Origin: CAVQBP01 sp963710745
GTDB taxonomy: Bacteria; Bacteroidota; Ignavibacteria; Ignavibacteriales; Ignavibacteriaceae
NCBI GenBank assembly: GCA_963710745.1
Contig: CAVQBP010000003.1
Coordinates: 1-64,000 of the forward strand
DNA: 64,000 nt
Direction: 5' to 3'
Below the pieces are notes generated by a model, which made no database searches, was not told the DNA's origin, and saw only the letters and a list, made by a program, of their open reading frames with translations. Below, one piece after another: positions 1 through 8,155 of this stretch (the stretch's first letter is position 1; the number at the start of each line of letters is the position of its first letter). The translations under genes and the position numbers were made by a program.

Positions 1-1484
1 ACCGAACAAGAATTTTCAGGTTAAATCCGGATTCATCCAGAGTTCTTGGTATAATAAGCCCGATTTATAATGAACATTCTTGCTGGGCTGCTCATTGTCA
101 TGCGCACTCTAAAAGCCAGACTGTATTAGGTGTTCTCGATGTTACCATCTCTTTAAAGATTGTTGATGAACAGATTAAAAAAGGTGAAATAGATACAGCC
201 GTTTTTGCTTTGAGTGCTGTAGTTGCACTTAGCCTGCTCATAGGATTTTTTGTAAAGAGATGGGTTGATAGACCGATTAAAGTTTTGCTTCATGCAACGC
301 ATGAAGTAGGTACAGGAAATCTGAATTATACCATTGAAGATAAGAGAGATGATGAATTCGGAAATATTCCGAATTGTTTCAACAATATGACACAAAAACT
401 TTCCGAAGCAAGAATACAGCTTTTTCAATCGGATAAAATGGCTTCGCTTGGCAGATTAGCCGCTGGTGTTGCTCATGAAATAAATAATCCGCTGACCGGT
501 GTTCTAACATATAGCAGCTTCCTTTACAAAAGAACCAGGACAATCCTGAAATAAATGAAGATTTAAAGGTAATTGTTAGGGAAACCAAAAGAAGCCGTGA
601 AATAGTTAAAAGCTTACTTGATTTTGCCAGGCAGTCTGTACCAAAGAAAAATCTTGCTAATATTAACGAGATTATTGAACGTGCAATTTCTGTAAGTTGA
701 AAATCAACTTTCACTGAATCATGTACTGTTAAAATAAAGGCTTGAAAAAACTCTGCCTGAAACTACGCTGGATTCTAACCAGATGCAGCAGGTATTCATT
801 AATCTTTGTTTAGTTAATGCTTCTGACGCAATAGGTCAGAATGGCGGCACAATTACTATTTCTACGGCGTTGTTAAAATTATCACCTTATGGTATTACAC
901 ATATAAAAAAAGGCAACCTGCCCAAAGCGCCATGATCTGATGGATAATGAATTTAAAATTGATGGAATGCCGTCAATAAAATTAAAAATTATTTCTAACG
1001 GGAATGAGGGATTCGTAAACCTTGACCCGGTTTACGGAAGAAACAAACATCACTTTGATCTTTCTTTTAACCTGGAGGGAAAAAAGATTTCCAGGTTGTG
1101 TGCCCGAAATGCGGTATCTCATAATTGAAGACAGGTAAAGGATGCCCTGAATGCGATGCTCTGTTTACAGCCTGGATATACCATCGCAGGGAAATGTTGA
1201 AAGGAGTATAACCAAAGAATGTTCTTGGCAAAAGTGGGAGGCAGTAGATATTGGCGGGCTAAAGGAATATATCGAGGTAAGGATTTCAGACACCGGATGC
1301 GGTATTACAAAAGAAAATCTATCTAAAATATTTGAACCATTTTACAGTACAAAAGGACAAAAAGGTACCGGATTGGGGTTAGCAGTTATTTGGGGAATAA
1401 TTGATAATCACAATGGTACAATAAAATGTTGAAAGTTTAGTAAAAAAAGGAACTACTTTTATTTTAGTTTACCTTAAAGCTTAA
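1..1484 (+). pseudogene. Sensor histidine kinase with periplasmic CX4CHxH motif and zinc ribbon, frameshifted, 5' end outside window
   Basis: Membrane sensor kinase of a two-component system. Reading the frames in order: a periplasmic stretch with C-W-A-A-H-C-H-A-H (about 84-110, a CX4CH heme- or metal-like motif), a membrane segment (about 200-255), a HAMP domain (to about 400), a HisKA dimerisation box with the phospho-accepting His in GVAHEINNP (about 470-490), then the ATPase domain ending in DTGCGI, FEPFYSTKGQKGTGLGLAV and a C-terminus at 1484. Between the N and G1 boxes lies a zinc-ribbon-like insert with CPKCG and CPECD pairs (about 1095-1160). The frame must change near 535, 700-745, 930, 1105-1170 and 1430, mostly by one base at homopolymers, while the protein sequence stays well conserved. 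It is either a very recent pseudogene or an error-rich assembly stretch. It lies directly upstream of two response-regulator genes, its likely partners. Confidence 0.75.
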
Positions 1485-1493
1485 TAGATAATT

Positions 1494-2295
1494 ATGAAAA
1501 AACAATGGGACATATTAAATTATCGATGATGAACAGGTAATAATTGATGCTGTTGTAAAAATTTGTTCTTCAGAAGGTTATAGTGTTGATTGGTCAATAG
1601 ATGCGAAGGAAGCTTTAAACAAATTTGAAAAGAATAGTTACAGGTTAATTGTTTGTGATATTATGATGCCCGATATTGATGGTTTTAAGTTTCTGGATGA
1701 ATTGAGAAAAATTGAAATTTCATCTCCCGTTATAATGACCACAGGATATTCCACAGTTGAGAATGCAGTGAAGTCATTATATAACGGAGCAATTGATTTT
1801 ATTCCGAAACCTTTTCTGCGGACGAATTAATAAACTCAGTTGTAAGAGGAATGAAATACCTTGAAATCCAAAATTCCTTAAAAAGGTTAAGAAATGATGA
1901 TACTTCAATCATTTACGTCCCATGCCCTGCTAAATATTACAGACTTGGTTATTCAAGCTGGGGCTGCCCCGGAAGATTCAGGTACAATTTTAATAGGTGT
2001 TACGGATCTTTTTCTTAAAACTATTGACAATTTATCTGAAATAGATTTCTTTGATAATGATGATGAAATTGTTCAGGGAAATTCATGCGCTTCATTAACT
2101 GATATTAATGGTAAGATTCATTCTTTGTTATCACCCGTAAGTGGAAGGATAATTGAGGTAAATGATGAATTGAAAAAACATAATAATTTGATTGAAAAAG
2201 ATCCCTACTTCAAAGGATGGTTTTATAGGTTAATTCCATCCGATAGTGAATATGAATTAAAGAATCTAACTAATTGCAGTTCTGACAGATTGTAA
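1494..2295 (+). pseudogene. Response regulator fused to a GcvH-like domain, frameshifted (first copy)
   Basis: Receiver domain followed by a lipoyl/glycine-cleavage-H-like domain. The receiver shows IDDEQ, the phosphorylatable Asp in VCDIMMPDIDG, the conserved Thr in TTGYST and Lys in IPKPF. From about 1900 the product resembles H-protein: a W near the domain start, IGVTDLF, an acidic middle, SPVSG at about 2135, and DPYFKGWFYRLIPSD near the end. The usual lipoylated Lys, eight residues before the Pro of PVSG, is not at the canonical position; the nearest Lys is at about -6, so lipoylation is doubtful. Frameshifts are needed near 1515-1525, 1818 (one T short in a T run) and about 1960. The start 1494 is ten bases after the kinase stop, so this is probably one operon. 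The effector is presumably a protein partner, since there is no DNA-binding domain. Confidence 0.7.
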
Positions 2296-2341
2296 CCTTC
2301 GAGGTTATCGGTTCGGATAACGGTTATAACCCTCGAAGGTT
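2294..2341. repeat. Palindromic repeat, AACCTTCGAGG family
   Basis: Left arm AACCTTCGAGGTTAT (2294-2308) pairs with ATAACCCTCGAAGGTT (2326-2341), with one extra base in the right arm. It overlaps the stop codon of the upstream gene and may act as a transcription terminator or be a dispersed REP-like element. Confidence 0.75.
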
Positions 2342-2405
2342 TCGGTAATATAAAACGGAATGAAACATTATTGATTAAAAATTTAAAACAAAATAATTGA
2401 ATTAG

Positions 2406-2454
2406 AACCTTCAAGGGTTACACTTCTTAAAACAACACCCTAACCTTGAAGGTT
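2406..2454. repeat. Second palindromic repeat of the same family
   Basis: AACCTTCAAGGGTTA (2406-2420) is complementary to TAACCTTGAAGGTT (2441-2454), one base shorter. It shares the AACCTT core with the palindrome about 110 bases upstream, so the two form a tandem pair between the two response-regulator genes. Confidence 0.7.
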
Positions 2455-2475
2455 ACTGAGTAAAAGGAGATTAGC

Positions 2476-3633
2476 ATGCCACTTTTTATATTAGCAGTAA
2501 TCATTTTTATTATCGCTGATATTTTGATAAGACATTTTAACAAAAGGATCATGAGAATAAAGCGCGGAAGGAAAGAGAAGAAGTTTTAACCGAAAGTTTT
2601 AAGTTGGATTTCAGCAGTGAAGCCAAATCTCTAAAACGTGCCGAAATTAAAAATCCGGTAGCAAAGATTCTATGTGTTGATGATGAAGCCGTAATCCTGG
2701 ATAGTTTTAGAAAAATTTTAGTGCTGGATGGATACGCTGTAGATACAGTTGAAAACGGTAAAGAAGCAATTGGCTTAATTCAATCTCATCATTATGATTT
2801 TGTTTTTACAGATTTTAAAAGTGCCTGAAATGGGCGGTGTCGAAGTAACTAAAAATGTAAAGCACTTAAGACCCGATATTGATGTGGTAATTATAACCGG
2901 TTTTGCTACTGTTGAAACAGCTGTTGAGTGTATGAAATACGGAGCTATGGATTATGTTCAAAAACCATTCACGGATGATGAATTGCTGGCTTTTGTAAAG
3001 AAAATCCTAATTAAAAGACAGGATAGAATACAGAAACAATTACGTCCAAAAGTTCATATAACACATCTTGCCGATGCAAAAAGTTCAATGCTGGTAGATT
3101 TTGCGATACCCGGCGGTGTATTTATTTCTTCGGGACATTGCTGGGTTAGCATGGAACAGGATGGTAAAGCAAAAATCGGCATAGATGATTTTGCAAAGAA
3201 AATGATTGGAAAAATTGATGCAGTTGATTTCCCGAACCTTGGTATGAGCATAAAAAAGGGACAACCTCTTTTTACCATAAAACAAGGGGCAAAAGCGATA
3301 ACATTTAATTCACCTGTCAGCGGTAAAGTTTTGGAAAATAATAAACCTCTGCAGTATGATCTTAGTAAATTGAATGTAACTACATACAGTTCAAACTGGA
3401 TTTGCATTGTGGATGCAGAAAATCTCGATAACGAATTACAAGAACTCAAGATTGGCAAATCTGCAGTATCTTTATACCAGAATGATATTGAACATTTCCT
3501 GGAAATCAGGAAGAAAACACTAAAGCCGGTAAAAGAAGGGGAATATGAAAATAGTGAAATTTATATCGGCGAACTGGAAGGACTTGATGAACCGGGCTGG
3601 AATAAAGTAAGCAGTGAATTCTTTAAAAGATAA
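2476..3633 (+). pseudogene. Membrane-anchored response regulator fused to a GcvH-like domain, frameshifted (second copy)
   Basis: It starts with an ATG at 2476 preceded by AAAGGAGA. The first part encodes one hydrophobic helix (residues about 3-18) and a basic stretch. Frame shifts near 2550-2580 and 2815 (within TTTTAAAAG) connect it to a receiver domain with VDDEAV, Asp in FTDFK/LKVPEMGG, the Thr in ITGFAT and Lys in VQKPF. After a linker comes a complete H-protein-like domain: GHCWVSMEQDG, KIGIDDFAKKMIGKID, LPNLG-like DFPNLGMSIKKGQ, then QGAKAITFNSPVSG and a tail ending DEPGWNKV. A Lys lies seven residues before the Pro of PVSG, one place off the usual lipoyl Lys. No DNA-binding domain is present. 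A membrane-anchored receiver with an H-like output is unusual; its partner is likely the kinase upstream. Confidence 0.72.
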
Positions 3634-3700
3634 ATAAGATTACTAATACTTCCTTTTATTTTGCCCAACAAATCGAGGGTGACCAAAAAGTAAGGAGGTA

Positions 3701-3788
3701 TCATTTCGAGGGAGTCTTCGACCGAGAAATCTTTTCAAAACGCAAGATTTCTCCCTCCTGCCTACCGCAGGCAGGTCGCCCGAAATGA
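3701..3788. repeat. Dispersed inverted repeat, TCATTTCG...CGAAATGA
   Basis: TCATTTCG (3701-3708) pairs with CGAAATGA (3781-3788). Inside are the complementary blocks GAGAAATCTT and AAGATTTCTC and a smaller CCTGCC...GGCAGG palindrome. This arrangement is typical of non-coding dispersed repeats in Bacteroidota and Ignavibacteria genomes. Confidence 0.75.
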
Positions 3789-4322
3789 CAACGACTCTTT
3801 TCGGTCGACCACGATTTTCTTTAAAAAACAATCTCGTCCTTTTTACACAATTCCATATAAAATATAATCGTAAATATTGATTGAAGCAATATAATTACTA
3901 TGAGCATATCAGAAAAAATGTATTCTAGAATACAAATTCTATGATATTAAAGTGTATAATATTGCAGCAATAACCGCTTTTATACAAGTTCGTAAAAAAA
4001 AAATTCACAATAGTGCAAATATTATAATATCCGAAATGAACAGGCAGAAAGCATAAAAGAGCATCAAAATCAATGGACTAAATTGGAGAATGTATACTTC
4101 GGGAATAACAAAAATTATTATTATTGCTTCCATACATCCCAATATGTTTATTATGATTTCTTTGAAGAAGGTTCGCCAATATAAAACCCGTCAAAATAGA
4201 CCATGCATTTATATGTAAATCTTATAAAATTCAATTCAAATCGATATTATTTAAAATAATCTATAAAAACATTTTCATTGACCCGTATATGAATTTTTTC
4301 TTATGTTTAGGCGAATCTATAA
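3789..4322. other. Intergenic, no convincing gene; possible remnant at 4014-4184
   Basis: Very AT-rich. The only coding-like stretch is an open frame 4014-4184 on the plus strand (NEQAESIKEHQ, NYYYCFHTSQYVYYDFFEEGSPI) without a good start codon or ribosome-binding site. It could be the tail of a decayed gene or chance. I recognise no family in it. Confidence 0.3.
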
Positions 4323-4427
4323 AAAAAGGGAAAAGTATACCGCATACTAATTAAAATATTACAAAAATTATCGTTGCGTAAATTGGTTAATTTTAATCGT
4401 AAAATGGTGTTTATACTTTTCCTTTTT
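4323..4427. promoter_or_regulatory. Candidate XylR-type tandem operator inside an inverted repeat, upstream of the TonB receptor
   Basis: Two direct repeats, CGTAAATTGGTTAA (4377-4390) and CGTAAAATGGTGTT (4399-4412), start 22 bases apart, about two helical turns. They match the CGCAAAATGGTTAA motif found at 22548 and 24106. They sit inside an inverted repeat, AAAAAGGGAAAAGTATA (4323-4339) against TATACTTTTCCTTTTT (4412-4427). Direct repeats at this spacing are the usual layout for AraC/XylR-family binding. Binding is predicted, not shown. Confidence 0.5.
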
Positions 4428-4713
4428 CTCTTATTTTCTATAATGAAATTAAAAGGTTATTGTATATATTGAAACGATTCAAAGATAATTAAACTTATGT
4501 CTCAATTGTTCACACTTATAATAGAGTCAAAATTCAAAAATATTCAAAGTAACAGGGTGTATTTACCAAGTATAAAATTTTCCCTTATTCCACATCATCC
4601 ATAAATAATTATAGCAAGATGTCCATTAAAAATATTTTTTTGATTAATTATAATTAGCCTAACTAAGATAAATAATATATAATTTTTACTAAAAACAAAA
4701 TGAAGGTTTAAAG

Positions 4714-7700
4714 ATGATTCTATTGAGACGATTTCTTCTAATTTTTTCTATCCTTTTAATTAGCTCTACTTTTCTTCACGCCCAGGAAGGAAAAGGACAG
4801 ATTCAGGGAACAGTTAAAGATTCAACCACAGGTGATGTTTTATACGGTGCAAATGTCTGGCTGAAAGGTACGAGCCTTGGAGCTGCCTCCGATATGGAAG
4901 GCAAGTATAGGATTAGTAATGTCCCTGCAGGTTCTTACACCATGGTAATTCGTTACATTGGTTACAGACAGAAAGAAATGCCAATCAGTGTTGTTGGAGG
5001 TAGAACACTAGAACTAAATTTAGAATTGCCAAGCGAAGTTATTGAAGGAAAGCCAGTTGTTGTTACTGCACAAGCTGTCGGTCAGCGTGAGGCAATAAAC
5101 CAGCAGCTAACATCTAATACCATAATAAATGTTGTCTCTGCAGAAAAAATTCGTGAATTGCCTGACGATAATGCGGCAACTGCTCTAAGCCGTTTGCCCG
5201 GTGTTTCTCTTATGAACGGGGACCAGGTAGTTATCCGTGGAGTCCAGGCTAAATTGAATCAGGTACTGGTAAATGGTATTGAATTGCCTTCAACCGATAT
5301 GGGTACCAGTGCAAACAGCACTACGAGCACCCGTGCAACAAACCTTGGTTTTATATCATCAAATATGCTATCCGGCATTGAAGTAATAAAAGCAATTACT
5401 CCGGATATGGATGCAAATACACTTGGAGGCGTGGTTAATTTGAAATTAAGAGAGGCTCCAGCAGGTTTTCATTTTGATGTGCTGGCTCAGGGAAATTACA
5501 ATGCTTCAGATCGTGTGACAGATAACTATAAGTTTTGGGCAAGTATCAGTCAGCGTTTCTTTGATAATAAATTAGGCGTTTTCCTGCAGGGAAATATGGA
5601 TCGTACTGATGGCGGTAATCAAATAGCTTCCATCACACCGTCATTTCTTGGTGCAGGTAATATTGCTTACGGTCAGGCTCCCTACATAACTACTGGTGCG
5701 ACCTATCAGTTCGCTGCCAATATTGTGAAAAACAGCGGGGGAAGTCTTATGCTGGATTATCGGCTTCCGAACGGTAAAATAATATTCCAAAATACTTATG
5801 CCGGGAATGTTACAGATCAACTTAATAATTATACCTCGATCAACTTTACTAATAATCAGGTTTTATTCACCCCGGATCGCAGTTTATATGGAAAGGACTT
5901 ATGGATTAATGCACTTCAGGCAGAAAATAGCTTTGGTGATTTCAAAGTGAATCTAAGCTTGTCTCATTCTGCCTCACAACAATATACAAAATTTGGATAT
6001 GCGCCTGGTATTAATGGTGGCGGATGGAACCAATTTTACAATGCCAATGCTACTGCGAACTTTGGTTACGATGCTTCAGGCAAACCGATTACTTATAGTT
6101 CCCAGTCCGCACAACAGAATATGACGCTTACAAAAGCACTTGGAGTCTTTGACAACATTAACCCAACAGCTGCTACAAATGCGACGATACAAGGGTGGCC
6201 TTCGAGTATCTGGAATCAATTTTATCAGCATTTATATAATGCATCCCTCGATGTGTCTACACCTGTCAACTTCACTAAAGATATCAATGCCACATTTAAA
6301 GCCGGCGGTAAGTACTTAAGAACCACACGTGAAAATAATATTGATGAGGATTACGCCCATGGAGCCCAAGATTTGTATTTAAATCAGGAGGCAAATGATT
6401 ACCTTGGGGTTAGTCCTTCTAATCCGGTGACTTTTCAGAAGATCATGAATAATGACTTTAAGAGAGGGAAATATTATCTAAACGATTTATATAATTTTAA
6501 CAAGGGCGGTTATCAGTTTACATTTGATCGGAATAGATATGATACCTGGCTGCAATTATCGGAGAAAGGCTGGCTTATCCCCAGACAGTACGCTGACAGC
6601 TATAAAAATGATTGGAGAGGTGCGGAACAATTTTCAGCGGGTTATGCCATGGGTACCTTTAATATCGGTCCAAAGCTGACTTTGCTAGGCGGTGCTCGAT
6701 TCGAAAGTTATAATATGATTTACCATGCCCAGTATACTCAAGTTATTCATACCGTTTATGGCGATGCTGCTAGTACTGAAAGCGGGGCAGTTACTGTTAG
6801 CGATTCCGCAAATGTTTATTATTCTCAAACTTATCACTCTAAAAAGGTCCCTTACAGCGCATTCAATGTAAACCGGACGGATAACAATGTGTTTCCCGAT
6901 GTACAACTCCAATATAAAGTTAATGATTGGTCAGATCTTAGACTTGCTTATACAACAGGTATTTCCCGCCCGGATTATACAGCAATTATTCCTAAAGTTG
7001 CTTTCTATGACGGCAATATTGAACTGGGCAATCCTTTGCTTAAACCTGCCACAGCACAAAACTTTGATATTGTTGGATCCTTTCACAATAATTATATAGG
7101 TCTGTTTACTATAGATGCATTCTACAAAGTAATAAAAAATCAAGCGTACAATACAAGTATATATTACGCGAATCGTGCTCAATATGCCGAAAACGTCCCT
7201 GTCCCTGACTCGGCGTTTTTGTATCAGAGATTTGGGTTTACAATGCCAGCTTATCAAACGATTGCTGTTAATTTAAATAATCCAAACCTAGGCTTTATAA
7301 GAGGCATTGAAATTGATTGGCAAACAAATTTCTGGTACTTGCCTCATCCTTTAAATTCCCTTGTATTAGATATAAACTATACAAAATCAGGGTCAAATAC
7401 AGCTTACAATATTCTTACATTAAATCCCACGCAGGTTTATGATTCGGTTAGACATCGTTTTAGCACTGTATTCAGCACAAAAGATACGACTTACATCGGT
7501 AGATTAATTCAGCAGGCAAATGATGTAGTGAACATTGCGCTTGGTGTTGACTATAAAGGCTTCTCTGGCCGTATATCGTTTAGCATGACCGGCAATTTAT
7601 TGAACACAGTAGGTAAAAGGCCTGAGGAAACTTCCTTTACCGGCAACTATTATAGATGGGATTTTGCGCTTAAGCAAGATCTGCCCGTTGATGGTTTAAG

Positions 7701-7851
7701 TTTACAGTTGAATGGAGTAAATATTTTTAACAATGGAGTAAGTACTTATCGTAATTACAGAACGAGTCCGGGTGCTCCAATAACTAAGAATTTAGTTTCA
7801 GTTTTATATTCCCCGACGGTATTCCAGATGAATTTGAGATATACTTTTTAA
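4714..7851 (+). CDS. TonB-dependent outer-membrane receptor, SusC-like
   Basis: Imports a bulky ligand, probably an oligosaccharide, across the outer membrane using TonB energy. The 1045-residue product has a signal peptide (1-23, ending LHAQ), a carboxypeptidase-regulatory-like beta-sandwich (about 28-108, GTVKDSTTGDVLYGANVWLKG), a plug domain (about 125-235; ALSRLPGVSLM, VVIRGVQ), and a long beta-barrel ending in the aromatic NLRYTF typical of outer-membrane barrels. No SusD partner gene follows, so it is not a standard Sus pair. The next gene encodes a T9SS-exported protein on the same strand after about 300 bases that contain a repeat. A candidate XylR-type tandem site lies about 300 bases upstream, which suggests control together with the arabinose genes. 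Substrate specificity cannot be read from the sequence. Confidence 0.9.
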   Translation: MILLRRFLLIFSILLISSTFLHAQEGKGQIQGTVKDSTTGDVLYGANVWLKGTSLGAASDMEGKYRISNVPAGSYTMVIRYIGYRQKEMPISVVGGRTLELNLELPSEVIEGKPVVVTAQAVGQREAINQQLTSNTIINVVSAEKIRELPDDNAATALSRLPGVSLMNGDQVVIRGVQAKLNQVLVNGIELPSTDMGTSANSTTSTRATNLGFISSNMLSGIEVIKAITPDMDANTLGGVVNLKLREAPAGFHFDVLAQGNYNASDRVTDNYKFWASISQRFFDNKLGVFLQGNMDRTDGGNQIASITPSFLGAGNIAYGQAPYITTGATYQFAANIVKNSGGSLMLDYRLPNGKIIFQNTYAGNVTDQLNNYTSINFTNNQVLFTPDRSLYGKDLWINALQAENSFGDFKVNLSLSHSASQQYTKFGYAPGINGGGWNQFYNANATANFGYDASGKPITYSSQSAQQNMTLTKALGVFDNINPTAATNATIQGWPSSIWNQFYQHLYNASLDVSTPVNFTKDINATFKAGGKYLRTTRENNIDEDYAHGAQDLYLNQEANDYLGVSPSNPVTFQKIMNNDFKRGKYYLNDLYNFNKGGYQFTFDRNRYDTWLQLSEKGWLIPRQYADSYKNDWRGAEQFSAGYAMGTFNIGPKLTLLGGARFESYNMIYHAQYTQVIHTVYGDAASTESGAVTVSDSANVYYSQTYHSKKVPYSAFNVNRTDNNVFPDVQLQYKVNDWSDLRLAYTTGISRPDYTAIIPKVAFYDGNIELGNPLLKPATAQNFDIVGSFHNNYIGLFTIDAFYKVIKNQAYNTSIYYANRAQYAENVPVPDSAFLYQRFGFTMPAYQTIAVNLNNPNLGFIRGIEIDWQTNFWYLPHPLNSLVLDINYTKSGSNTAYNILTLNPTQVYDSVRHRFSTVFSTKDTTYIGRLIQQANDVVNIALGVDYKGFSGRISFSMTGNLLNTVGKRPEETSFTGNYYRWDFALKQDLPVDGLSLQLNGVNIFNNGVSTYRNYRTSPGAPITKNLVSVLYSPTVFQMNLRYTF

Positions 7852-7878
7852 TTATTTATTCCTAATATTTAAGTGAAG

Positions 7879-8070
7879 GTAGTGTACTGGTTTGATAATA
7901 CTGAATAGAGAAATAAATGTCATACCGGCAACCCGCTACGCTCTCGCAAAAGTGAGGCGAGAAGCCGGCATCCGTTACACAGATTTTGGATTGCGGCTAA
8001 TGCGCGGAGAGTCCGATGGCTCTTCGAAATCGGCAATCGGAATGACCTAAGGTTGAAATTAGTACACTAC
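7879..8070. repeat. Nested inverted repeats in the 7852-8155 gap (MITE-like)
   Basis: The outer pair GTAGTGTACT (7879-7888) and AGTACACTAC (8061-8070) encloses an inner element bounded by GTCATACCG (7919-7927) and CGGAATGAC (8038-8046). The inner ends resemble those of the repeat at 3701-3788. No protein is encoded. The rest of the 300-base gap holds only the strong ribosome-binding site TAAGGAGG before 8156. Confidence 0.65.
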
Positions 8071-8155
8071 TTAATGAAAGGAGGTGTAGGAATTTACAAA
8101 AATAAGAGTGAATAATTCACTAAAAATCAACTAACAACTAATTTAAGGAGGTAAG

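Noticed and set aside
1894..2295. Independent glycine cleavage H-protein gene
   Set aside because: The frame is a continuation of the receiver protein after a frameshift, the lipoyl Lys is not at the usual place, and no gcvT or gcvP gene is near.
3701..3788. CRISPR-like repeat
   Set aside because: It is a single inverted repeat with internal hairpins; no regularly spaced direct repeats or cas genes occur in the window.
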